NCBI GenBank assembly: GCA_031973215.1
Contig: DALYDK010000001.1
Span: 174,723-238,722 of the forward strand
Direction of reading: 5' to 3'
Origin: DALYDK01 sp031973215
Lineage (GTDB): Bacteria; Patescibacteriota; Saccharimonadia; Saccharimonadales; CAIOMD01
Length of the DNA stretch: 64,000 nucleotides
A program made the position numbers and the translations under genes. A model generated the notes under the pieces. The model saw nothing but the letters and a program-made list of their open reading frames with translations. It had not been told where the DNA came from and ran no database searches. This document shows, one piece after another, positions 8,859-15,102 of this stretch. The first letter of the stretch is position 1; each line of letters starts with the position of its first letter.

Positions 8859-10235
8859 TTAGTTCTCGAATGGCACCTTAAGGGCAGTTGATTGTCTTTT
8901 ATCTAAGCTCTTGAACCTTTGTCGTTCTTTGTCAAAGTACAGTTCAATATTACCCGTAGGACCGTTACGGTGTTTTTTAATTAATATGTCCGTTATGTTT
9001 TTGCGATCAGTTTCTGGGTTGTAATAATCTTCTCTGTATATAAATGCTACTACGTCGGCATCTTGCTCTATAGAACCTGATTCACGCAAGTCAGCAAGCT
9101 GAGGTATTTGTGGGCTTCTTGACTCAACAGACCGACTAAGCTGCGAGAGAGCCACAACGGGTACGTTTAGCTCCCTAGCTATTGCTTTTAGGCCACGACT
9201 TATTTCTGATATTTCTTGTACCCTGTTGCCGTCGCCGCCGAATTTTGAACCACCACTCATAAGCTGTAGGTAGTCAACAAGAATAAGACCAAGTTGTCTC
9301 TTGTGTTGCTCTCGCCTTGCTTTCGTTCTTAGGTCACTGACCGTTATTCCTGGTGTATCATCAATAAATATAGAAGCTTCACTTAATGTGCCCATGGCAT
9401 GACCAATTTTTTCAAAATCACTATCGGTTAAATTACCTGTTCTGATGTTCCAGGCGTCTACCCCAGATTCCATCGACAGCAGTCTGTCAACCAGCTGTTC
9501 TTTGCTCATTTCAAGGCTAAAAACAAGAACTGGTTGTTCGGCTTTAGTGGCAATATTATGGGCTAGATTCAGGCTCAGGGCAGTTTTTCCCATACTCGGC
9601 CTGGCGGCAACGATTATGAGGTCACTTCTCTGCAAACCGGCCAAGATATTATCTAAGTCTTTGAAGCCGGTTGGAACTCCTCGGATTTTCCCTTTGTCTT
9701 TATGAAGTTCATCGAGCCTTTCGAAACTCTCTGCCAAAATATCCTCAATGGATGCTATATCTTGCTTAACATGTTGCTGGCTGACCTGAAATAATCTTGA
9801 CTCAGCTTCTTCTATTAGTGACTGAACAGGCAAAGTCTCGTCATAGCCCAGTCCAACCATATCCTGACTGGCATTAATTAATTTTCTTCTGAGAGCTTTT
9901 TGAGCAACTATCTCGGCATAGTTTTCTACATGAGCAGCCGTAGGTACAAAATTTGTTAGCTCCGTAAGATAGCTTGGCCCTCCCACAAAATCAAGAAAAT
10001 CATCGTCTTTCAACTGGTTGGACAACGTTAGAATATCTATTGGGTTATGCTTGTTGTAAAGCTTAAGTACAGATTCATAGATTCTCTGATGACGAGGGTC
10101 GTAAAAATCATCGAGCTGAACTACATCTGCAACTCTAACTAGTGCATCACTGTCAATTAAAATAGCCCCCAGTAAAGACGACTCAGCATCAATATTTTGG
10201 GGAGGAATCTTAGCTCCATTTTCCTTCTTTGCCAT
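8859..10235 (-). CDS. dnaB: Replicative DNA helicase
   Basis: DnaB is the hexameric 5'-3' helicase of the replication fork. The N-terminal helical domain opens with PPQNIDAESSLLGAILID (the usual PPhNiEAEqslLGaiL), and the RecA-like domain has Walker A ARPSMGKTALSLNLA, Walker B LILVDYLQLM, ESGSIEQDADVV and RNGPTG. The length of 458 aa is normal and no intein is present. It lies 7 bases downstream of dnaX on the same strand, so the two replication genes are likely co-expressed. Confidence 0.97.
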   Translation of the reverse strand: MAKKENGAKIPPQNIDAESSLLGAILIDSDALVRVADVVQLDDFYDPRHQRIYESVLKLYNKHNPIDILTLSNQLKDDDFLDFVGGPSYLTELTNFVPTAAHVENYAEIVAQKALRRKLINASQDMVGLGYDETLPVQSLIEEAESRLFQVSQQHVKQDIASIEDILAESFERLDELHKDKGKIRGVPTGFKDLDNILAGLQRSDLIIVAARPSMGKTALSLNLAHNIATKAEQPVLVFSLEMSKEQLVDRLLSMESGVDAWNIRTGNLTDSDFEKIGHAMGTLSEASIFIDDTPGITVSDLRTKARREQHKRQLGLILVDYLQLMSGGSKFGGDGNRVQEISEISRGLKAIARELNVPVVALSQLSRSVESRSPQIPQLADLRESGSIEQDADVVAFIYREDYYNPETDRKNITDILIKKHRNGPTGNIELYFDKERQRFKSLDKRQSTALKVPFEN

Positions 10236-10242
10236 ATTTATT

Positions 10243-11754
10243 CTATTCTAGCACTTCGACGCTTCCAAAAATATCTTTTATGTTTGAAAAACTACTATTG
10301 TCGTTACTGTTTGAATCGTTAGTAGCCGTACTTAATGAGAAAGATTTAGTGCTAACTTCTTCTTTCCTATCTTGGCCGCCTACCATACAAACTATCTCAT
10401 AACCCGTGCATCCTCTGTTTGCTAGTTTTTCTAAAATGACCTGTTGGTTTTTAGAATCTGACATTCTTTTTTGATGAAACGGAAATGTGAATTCTAGATT
10501 AATAATTTTGTCATTAATGTTATCCGTATTAAGCTGGGACATTCTAAGTACGCTATATAAAGTATTGTGGGTGCTTCTTAAATCTTCTAGCACTTCTTTC
10601 CATAGTTCTTCCGTTAGCAAGCTATTGCCACTATAAGCATTTACTGAAGCAGCATCTTGTTTGATTTCTGTAATTTCGGGTTTCTTTCTACTGGGAGCTG
10701 GTTTGGTAATGGTTAAACTAGGCTGGTTGTCTAAGGTACTAAGCTTAGTATGCTTGGCCGAATGATGAGTTTCTTCTGAGCCATGTTGCGAATCAATCAA
10801 ATAGTTCATTATGGCAATTTCAAGCGCAAGCTCAGGCCTTGGTGACTGTTCAACAAGTATTAAACTACTTAGCATTTTTGTGGCGAATTTTTCTTTTCCA
10901 GTCTCCAAATTGCTAGCAATTAATTTTTGTCTGTATATATCTGATAGTATATTGGCAATTTGAGAGGGTGATATATTCTTTGATTCTAAGATTTCTAGTT
11001 TTTCTATGCATACTGGTAGGTTTGATTCTTCAATATTAACAACTAATTCTTGAATCTCGGCCTCGGAAGCTAGGCCAAGTACCTCGAGGGCCTCTGTTTC
11101 GCTGATGCTTTCCGACGACGAATGCCTAATTTGATCTAGCAGGCTAAGCGCATCCCTTAAGCTACCTCCAGATTGGTTGGCGATGACTTTAAGAGCTGAA
11201 TCGTCAATTGATATACCCTCTTCAGAAGAAATATTTTTTAGTAAATTTATTACTTCTGGTTGATTGGCAAGCTTGAAATTATATCTTTGAGTTCTTGAAA
11301 GTATTGTATCTGGAATTTTATGAGCATCGGTAGTGGCTAAAATGAAAATTACATGTTCGGGTGGTTCTTCGAGTGTTTTTAATAGTGCATTGAAAGCCTC
11401 GTTAGTGAGCATGTGTACTTCATCAATTATGTATACCTTGTATTTGCTTTGAACCGGAGCTATTTTAACTTTTTCTCTTAAATCTCTAATTTCGTCTATT
11501 CTTCTGTTAGATGCCGCATCTATTTCTATGATATCTATTGGCATATTATCGCTTTTGTAGTCTAAGTTATTAACTTTGTGCGCCAATATACGAGCAACGG
11601 TTGTTTTCCCTACGCCTCTTGGACCAGTAAATAGGTAAGCATGAGAAATCTTATTAGTTTCTAGTGCTCTATTTAGGGCTTCAATTATGTTTTGTTGACC
11701 GACGACATCTTCAAGAGACCTTGAACGATACTTTCTGTAAAGCGCCTGTGCCAT
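10243..11754 (-). CDS. dnaX: DNA polymerase III subunit gamma/tau, no zinc module
   Basis: DnaX is the clamp-loader ATPase. Walker A is GPRGVGKTTVAR, Walker B is VYIIDEVHML, sensor 1 sits in FILATTDAHKIPDTILSRTQRYNF, and SGGSLRDALSLLDQ is sensor 2. The four-cysteine zinc module that normally lies between Walker A and IEIDAASN is absent: about residues 55-75 hold a cysteine-free linker instead. The C-terminal 130 residues are divergent and low-complexity, as expected for a tau-like tail; at 503 aa it is shorter than E. coli tau. No programmed-frameshift signal was noticed. A weak Shine-Dalgarno (GGTAGG) precedes the ATG. Confidence 0.95.
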   Translation of the reverse strand: MAQALYRKYRSRSLEDVVGQQNIIEALNRALETNKISHAYLFTGPRGVGKTTVARILAHKVNNLDYKSDNMPIDIIEIDAASNRRIDEIRDLREKVKIAPVQSKYKVYIIDEVHMLTNEAFNALLKTLEEPPEHVIFILATTDAHKIPDTILSRTQRYNFKLANQPEVINLLKNISSEEGISIDDSALKVIANQSGGSLRDALSLLDQIRHSSSESISETEALEVLGLASEAEIQELVVNIEESNLPVCIEKLEILESKNISPSQIANILSDIYRQKLIASNLETGKEKFATKMLSSLILVEQSPRPELALEIAIMNYLIDSQHGSEETHHSAKHTKLSTLDNQPSLTITKPAPSRKKPEITEIKQDAASVNAYSGNSLLTEELWKEVLEDLRSTHNTLYSVLRMSQLNTDNINDKIINLEFTFPFHQKRMSDSKNQQVILEKLANRGCTGYEIVCMVGGQDRKEEVSTKSFSLSTATNDSNSNDNSSFSNIKDIFGSVEVLE

Positions 11755-11838
11755 TAACCTACCCTTTTTGATTTTTAACTATTAATTACTCTAACTATTA
11801 TAAACAGAAAATGTATTAAAGTCTGTTGTAGTTACTAC

Positions 11839-11872
11839 AAAAAAACCTCACCGCTTGAAAATGGTGAGGTTT
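11839..11872 (-). terminator. Rho-independent terminator
   Basis: A 10-bp perfect stem (AAACCTCACC with GGTGAGGTTT) is followed on the minus strand by a run of T. It lies just downstream of the 169-aa hypothetical gene and separates it from dnaX. Confidence 0.85.
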
Positions 11873-11893
11873 GTTAGTTTTCTGATAAAAAAA

Positions 11894-12403
11894 CTATAGA
11901 GCTGCTTCTATTGCCGCCCACTCTGCATCGGCATCATCTTCTGGTACATTAATACTAATTTGATCACCAGGCTTTGCCTTGAAGTAAGTAACGCTTGCAA
12001 GCAATACTCGGTAGTCTCTGTCTCCAATTTCAACAAAATAGTGGCCTTCTTTTTGAACCAACACACCTACTAGCTGCTTCCTTGGGATAGGGCCAATTTG
12101 CTTATAGAGGAACGCGCCATCGTCACCAATAGTAAGCTTAAGAATATCTCCCTGTACTAGTTTGGATTTACTTGCATAATTAGCAGGTACAGGATAAGTT
12201 TTTCCATCACTGCCAACCATGTTTTGGCCATCGAAAACACCCTCAAGAATTTTGCCCGAAACATTTTCTCTGGCAGTCGCAGTTATTGTAGGATCTTCTC
12301 CAACTAGGCTTATTAATAGCTCTTTAGCGGCAGCTAAATTTGTCTCAGCCTCGCTAATAAGACTTCGTAACCTCTTAATTTGTTTCTCTGGTATATCGGA
12401 CAT
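11894..12403 (-). CDS. Conserved-looking hypothetical protein, coiled coil plus OB-like region
   Basis: The product is 169 aa and not recognised. Residues 5-45 form a charged helix with heptad-like spacing (KQIKRLRSLISEAETNLAAAKELL). The rest is beta-rich, with FDGQNMVGSDGKTYPVPANYASKSKL, VQGDILKLTI and a final acidic tail, which resembles an OB-fold or SH3-like barrel. The gene stands alone with its own terminator, suggesting a monocistronic and perhaps well-expressed transcript. A nucleic-acid-binding role is only a guess from the predicted fold. Confidence 0.7.
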   Translation of the reverse strand: MSDIPEKQIKRLRSLISEAETNLAAAKELLISLVGEDPTITATARENVSGKILEGVFDGQNMVGSDGKTYPVPANYASKSKLVQGDILKLTIGDDGAFLYKQIGPIPRKQLVGVLVQKEGHYFVEIGDRDYRVLLASVTYFKAKPGDQISINVPEDDADAEWAAIEAAL

Positions 12404-12526
12404 CGCAGCTTATCCTTCTTTGTTTTTTACTCCACTTTAATAATTACTTACAAAATATCATTAAATGATTGTCTTGTCCAATTATCTTATTCAAAAACTG
12501 TGGATAAGTCAATTGACTTTTTATAT

Positions 12527-12557
12527 CAAAAGCACCCTCAATGAATATGAGGGTGCT
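12527..12557 (-). terminator. Rho-independent terminator after rplL
   Basis: A perfect 10-bp stem (AGCACCCTCA with TGAGGGTGCT, loop ATGAATA) is followed on the minus strand by TTTTGATAT. It ends the rplJ-rplL transcript. Confidence 0.88.
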
Positions 12558-12589
12558 CCATTTTACAACAATCGATAGATTATAATCTG

Positions 12590-12970
12590 TTAGGCTAGCT
12601 CTACAGTAGCGCCAGCTTCTTCTAGGGCTTTTTTAGCTTTTTCTGCATCTTCTTTAGCAGCTTTTTCTAGAACAGGCTTTGGTGCTTCGTCTACGATAGC
12701 TTTTGCTTCGCCTAGACCAAGACCAGTGATGTCTTTAACTGCTTTAATAACTGCGACTTTTTGAGCGCCAGCGTCTTTTAGGACTACATCGTATTCGCTC
12801 TTTTCGTCTGCTGCTGCTGCGCCTTCGCCACCAGCAGCGGGTGCTGCTACAGCTACAGCTGCTGCAGCTGGTTCAATACCGTATTCATCTTTTAAAATAG
12901 TGCCAAGTTCGTTGACTTCTAGAACTGTTAAGTTAACTAGTTCTTCGGCTAATTTTTTTAAATCTGCCAT
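12590..12970 (-). CDS. rplL: Ribosomal protein L7/L12
   Basis: This is the stalk protein that recruits translational GTPases. The N-terminal dimerisation helix (LKKLAEELVNLTVLEVNEL) is followed by an alanine-rich hinge and the C-terminal domain with EKSEYDVVLKDAGAQKVAVI and GLGLGEAKAIVDEAPKPV. At 126 aa it is typical. It lies 17 bases downstream of rplJ and has an AAGGAG site before the ATG. Confidence 0.97.
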   Translation of the reverse strand: MADLKKLAEELVNLTVLEVNELGTILKDEYGIEPAAAAVAVAAPAAGGEGAAAADEKSEYDVVLKDAGAQKVAVIKAVKDITGLGLGEAKAIVDEAPKPVLEKAAKEDAEKAKKALEEAGATVELA

Positions 12971-12987
12971 TGTTTACTCCTTATTAA

Positions 12988-13509
12988 TTAAGCTTGTCGC
13001 TTTTCAATTGCTTGTAAGTACCCGTGTAAGTTGCCGCTTAGTGCGCTGATGCTCCCCTTAAGTGGCGATTGTAGGGTGTTGATAATTCCAGCAATTAGCT
13101 GGTTCTTGCTTGGCAAGTTAGCCAAGGCTTTTACTTCATCTGCCGCTATAAATACACCTTCTGCAGTAATTGCTCCCACAAATTCAAGCGCTGGTTCGGT
13201 TTTGGCATAATCGTTTAAAGATTTTGCCGGCGAAACCTCGTCTTGATCGTTAAAAGCATATAATAGTTGTTCTTTCAGAGAGTCTGTCTCAACATCTTTA
13301 AGTGTTTCCACGTTAGAAAGTGCTTGCTTGACTAATCTGTTTTTAACAACTTTAACTACTGTTCCGTTTTCTTTTGCTGCTTTTCTAAGAGCCTGAATCG
13401 ATTTAACGCTCATGCCCTTATAATTTGCAACAACAGTCATTTTGGAGTCTTTTAGAAGGTCAGAAATTTCATTTATAACAGCATTCTTCTGTTCTTTGGT
13501 TAATGCCAT
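12988..13509 (-). CDS. rplJ: Ribosomal protein L10
   Basis: L10 anchors the L7/L12 dimers at the ribosome stalk base. The start at 13509 (MALTKEQKNAV) is chosen because it has AAGGAG eight bases upstream; an in-frame ATG further upstream (13587) would lie inside a hairpin of the leader. The sequence shows VVANYKGMSVKSIQALRKAAKENG and the helical tail that carries L7/L12. At 173 aa the length is normal. In this genome rplJL is apart from rplKA, which lies about 7 kb away. Confidence 0.95.
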   Translation of the reverse strand: MALTKEQKNAVINEISDLLKDSKMTVVANYKGMSVKSIQALRKAAKENGTVVKVVKNRLVKQALSNVETLKDVETDSLKEQLLYAFNDQDEVSPAKSLNDYAKTEPALEFVGAITAEGVFIAADEVKALANLPSKNQLIAGIINTLQSPLKGSISALSGNLHGYLQAIEKRQA

Positions 13510-13559
13510 TAAATGCTCCTTGTTAATAATTATTCTATCGATTGTTAATGATCTATTAC

Positions 13560-13590
13560 CAAAAAGTGTCCTGGAAAACCAAGACACTCT
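13560..13590 (-). promoter_or_regulatory. Attenuator-like hairpin in the rplJ leader
   Basis: On the minus strand AGTGTC pairs with GACACT around a loop, and TTTTTGG follows. The hairpin sits about 55 bases upstream of the rplJ start, inside the probable 5' leader. It could be a transcription attenuator or part of an L10-leader control structure. It does not match a pattern I recognise beyond the terminator shape. Confidence 0.5.
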
Positions 13591-13700
13591 CTAAATTACA
13601 AATTATGTAACCTCGGTGACAAATTAAGCTATTATGCAGTCACTGTCTTTGGTAAATCCATTCAATTATATCTGTTTATAACGGCCAATGCAAATGATTT

Positions 13701-13728
13701 TTGTATATTTCTAATAAAGTTGTATAAT
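13701..13728 (+). promoter_or_regulatory. Promoter ahead of the GGDEF gene leader
   Basis: TTGTAT at 13701-13706 and TATAAT at 13723-13728 are 16 bases apart. Transcription would begin near 13735, where the structured leader begins. Confidence 0.6.
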
Positions 13729-13734
13729 ATTAGT

Positions 13735-13850
13735 GCAAGCAATGAGTCAAATATCGTATATGGTCGCTTGATATTTGAGGAGCTAGTAGCGAAACCGAAG
13801 CACTAACTACCCTGTTTGCATTTTATATTTATTGCGACAGGGATTTTTTT
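13735..13850 (+). promoter_or_regulatory. Structured 5' leader, candidate riboswitch
   Basis: A 116-base leader precedes the GGDEF gene. A closing stem pairs 13734-13740 with 13814-13820 (seven pairs, one G-U). It encloses a perfect 9-bp hairpin, 13747-13755 with 13770-13778. A downstream element pairs CCCTG (13810-13814) with CAGGG (13838-13842) and is followed directly by ATTTTTTT and the ATG. That last stem would both resemble a terminator and hide the only Shine-Dalgarno-like sequence (AGGGA). I do not recognise it as a known riboswitch class, including the c-di-GMP ones. Confidence 0.5.
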
Positions 13851-14507
13851 ATGTATGAAGGTTTAGAAAGAATATCTGCCGAGACAAAGCCAGCTAATTT
13901 AGAGGAGGCTCTTCTGGTAATAGATGCTTTGCGGCAAGAAAATATTAGATTAAAACATAATGCCAAGTATGATTCCAAGACTGGCCTTTATTCTTATGGT
14001 TATTTCGAGGAGCACTGCCAGCCATATTTAGAAGAAGTGATTAATAAATATCGTTCACTTGATGAAAATTTAAAACAGTTACATTATCTGCATCTTGTAG
14101 TTATTGCAGATTTAAATAATCTTAAACAAATAAATGAAACTATAGGCTATAAAGCAGGAGATGATGCCATAAAGAAAGTGGCTGAGTCCTTAAAAGATTC
14201 TCTAAGGTCTAATGATTTAATTATTAGAGTTAATAAAGCTGGTGACGAATTTATGGCTATTATTTCAACTAAAGCAAATGCAAATAATATAGATTTAACT
14301 GCTTCATTAATTGCCAGCAGAATAAGAACTAATTTAATAAGCGACAGTAAAGGTTTACTTTCGGTGGCTGTAGGATATTCTGTTCTTGAAGACTCAACTG
14401 ATTTTGCTAACTCAAGAATAAATGCCGAAAAATCCATGCAAGAAGATAAGATCTTGCAAAAAAGGGCTCAAGAAGAAAATGAAACTTCATTTATAAACTT
14501 TTTCTAA
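13851..14507 (+). CDS. GGDEF-domain protein with AGDEF signature
   Basis: The 218 aa soluble protein starts with a charged helix (residues 5-38), then a GGDEF fold: YDSKTGLYSYGYFEEH, VVIADLNNLKQINETIGYKAGDDAI and VNKAGDEFMAII. The catalytic loop reads AGDEF rather than GGDEF. Variants with a changed first glycine can still be active, so c-di-GMP synthesis is possible but not assured. There is no sensor domain and no EAL or PilZ gene in the window. The only ribosome-binding candidate (AGGGA) lies inside the leader hairpin, so the gene is probably controlled at the RNA level. Confidence 0.8.
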   Translation: MYEGLERISAETKPANLEEALLVIDALRQENIRLKHNAKYDSKTGLYSYGYFEEHCQPYLEEVINKYRSLDENLKQLHYLHLVVIADLNNLKQINETIGYKAGDDAIKKVAESLKDSLRSNDLIIRVNKAGDEFMAIISTKANANNIDLTASLIASRIRTNLISDSKGLLSVAVGYSVLEDSTDFANSRINAEKSMQEDKILQKRAQEENETSFINFF

Positions 14508-14512
14508 AATAT

Positions 14513-14541
14513 TTGACAATTGTATGGCTTATGATAATAAT
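14513..14541 (+). promoter_or_regulatory. Near-consensus promoter for a candidate small RNA
   Basis: Perfect TTGACA at 14513-14518, a 17-base spacer, then AATAAT at 14536-14541 (five of six). An 18-base dyad (GTTTATA, TGGC, TATAAAC; 14542-14559) spans the expected start site near 14548 and could be an operator. Confidence 0.65.
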
Positions 14542-14547
14542 GTTTAT

Positions 14548-14680
14548 ATGGCTATAAACAGCAACTATACAAACAAATTTAGCAGTTCACTGCTACTGAT
14601 TGTGATTGGATAGTTTTGCTGGAATAGTCGAAATTTATAGAAAATTAACCGGATTCCAGCAAAAAGGAATCCGGTTTTTC
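14548..14680 (+). ncRNA. Candidate structured small RNA with own promoter and terminator
   Basis: No reading frame of note lies between the promoter at 14513 and the terminator at 14647. The sequence folds as a long-range stem, AGCAACTAT (14560-14568) with ATAGTTTTGCT (14610-14620, two bulged bases), enclosing a perfect hairpin TAGCAG-TTCA-CTGCTA (14580-14595). The terminator follows, with stem ACCGGATTCC/GGAATCCGGT and TTTTT; an outer pairing of GAAAATT with AATTTTC extends it to about 14697. Promoter, compact fold and terminator together support a discrete RNA of about 130 bases. I do not recognise the family. Confidence 0.55.
14647..14680 (+). terminator. Rho-independent terminator of the candidate small RNA
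   Basis: A 10-bp perfect stem (14648-14657 with 14666-14675), loop AGCAAAAA, then TTTT. It also shields the next gene (14766) from upstream transcription. Confidence 0.85.
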
Positions 14681-14765
14681 AATTTTCGACTCTGTTTTTG
14701 CACAAAACAAAAGCAGTAAGAACATTGAAAAGGCCAAACCGACAAATATCAAGGGAGTGATATCA

Positions 14766-14975
14766 TTGTCAAAAGCCGTAATTAAGAAGTTAGAGCATCT
14801 TAGGCTTACCCGCCCAAGCGCATTTACTTCTACCAGCATAGCATCACTGAAGAGAAAACTTGTAGTTAACCTGGGCATTGATTACAATCAATTGCCCGCG
14901 TTGCTACAAGAAGCCAAACTAAAAATCGTGGAAGATCCCACGACCAGCGAGGCTAAACTGATGCAGGCTTCCTGA
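14766..14975 (+). CDS. Small orphan protein, 69 aa, GC-richer than surroundings
   Basis: The start is taken as TTG at 14766 because AAGGGAG (14751-14757) lies eight bases upstream. The GTG at 14757 overlaps that site and is less likely. The product (MSKAVIKKLEHLRLTRPSAF and onward) is soluble, basic at the N-terminus, with two predicted helices and a polar tail. No family is recognised. Codon choice (CCC GCC, CTG, CAG) is richer in G/C than in neighbouring genes. It lies between two structured RNA elements and ends two bases before the second, so its mRNA probably carries that structure as 3' end. Confidence 0.55.
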   Translation: MSKAVIKKLEHLRLTRPSAFTSTSIASLKRKLVVNLGIDYNQLPALLQEAKLKIVEDPTTSEAKLMQAS

Positions 14976-14976
14976 C

Positions 14977-15102
14977 GGCCCCGAATGGGGCCCTGCCAAG
15001 TAGAGGGTTATTTGTTCCCACACCCCGGGTGCAAATAATTGAAAATAGTAGCAAAGACCTTGATACTATAACTCTGCTGAGGCAGGGCCCCACGGGGCTT
15101 TT
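14977..15102 (+). ncRNA. Structured RNA element with mutually exclusive stems and terminator
   Basis: GGGGCCCTGCC (14987-14997) pairs perfectly with GGCAGGGCCCC (15081-15091). The stem continues as GTAGAG (15000-15005) with CTCTGC (15072-15077). Inside are TTATTTG/CAAATAA (15008-15014, 15032-15038) capped by CACC/GGTG, and TAGTA/TACTA (15046-15050, 15064-15068). The left arm of the 11-bp stem also takes part in a local hairpin (GGCCCC-GAAT-GGGGCC, 14977-14992). The right arm also forms the terminator (GCCC-CACG-GGGC, then TTTT). It may be the 3' end of the small gene's mRNA, a processed RNA or an attenuator. Confidence 0.5.

Noticed and set aside
12499..12507. Perfect DnaA-box-like TGTGGATAA near rplL
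   Set aside because: It is a single 9-mer with no companion boxes, no AT-rich unwinding region and no dnaA or dnaN nearby; probably chance, so no origin is called.
12988..13587. Longer L10 form starting at 13587
   Set aside because: The extra 26 residues lie within the leader hairpin and lack conservation; the internal ATG at 13509 has a good AAGGAG.
14548..14975. Type III toxin-antitoxin (RNA repeats, terminator, toxin)
   Set aside because: The order RNA-terminator-small gene fits superficially, but the RNA lacks tandem repeats and the protein shows no similarity to known endoribonuclease toxins.
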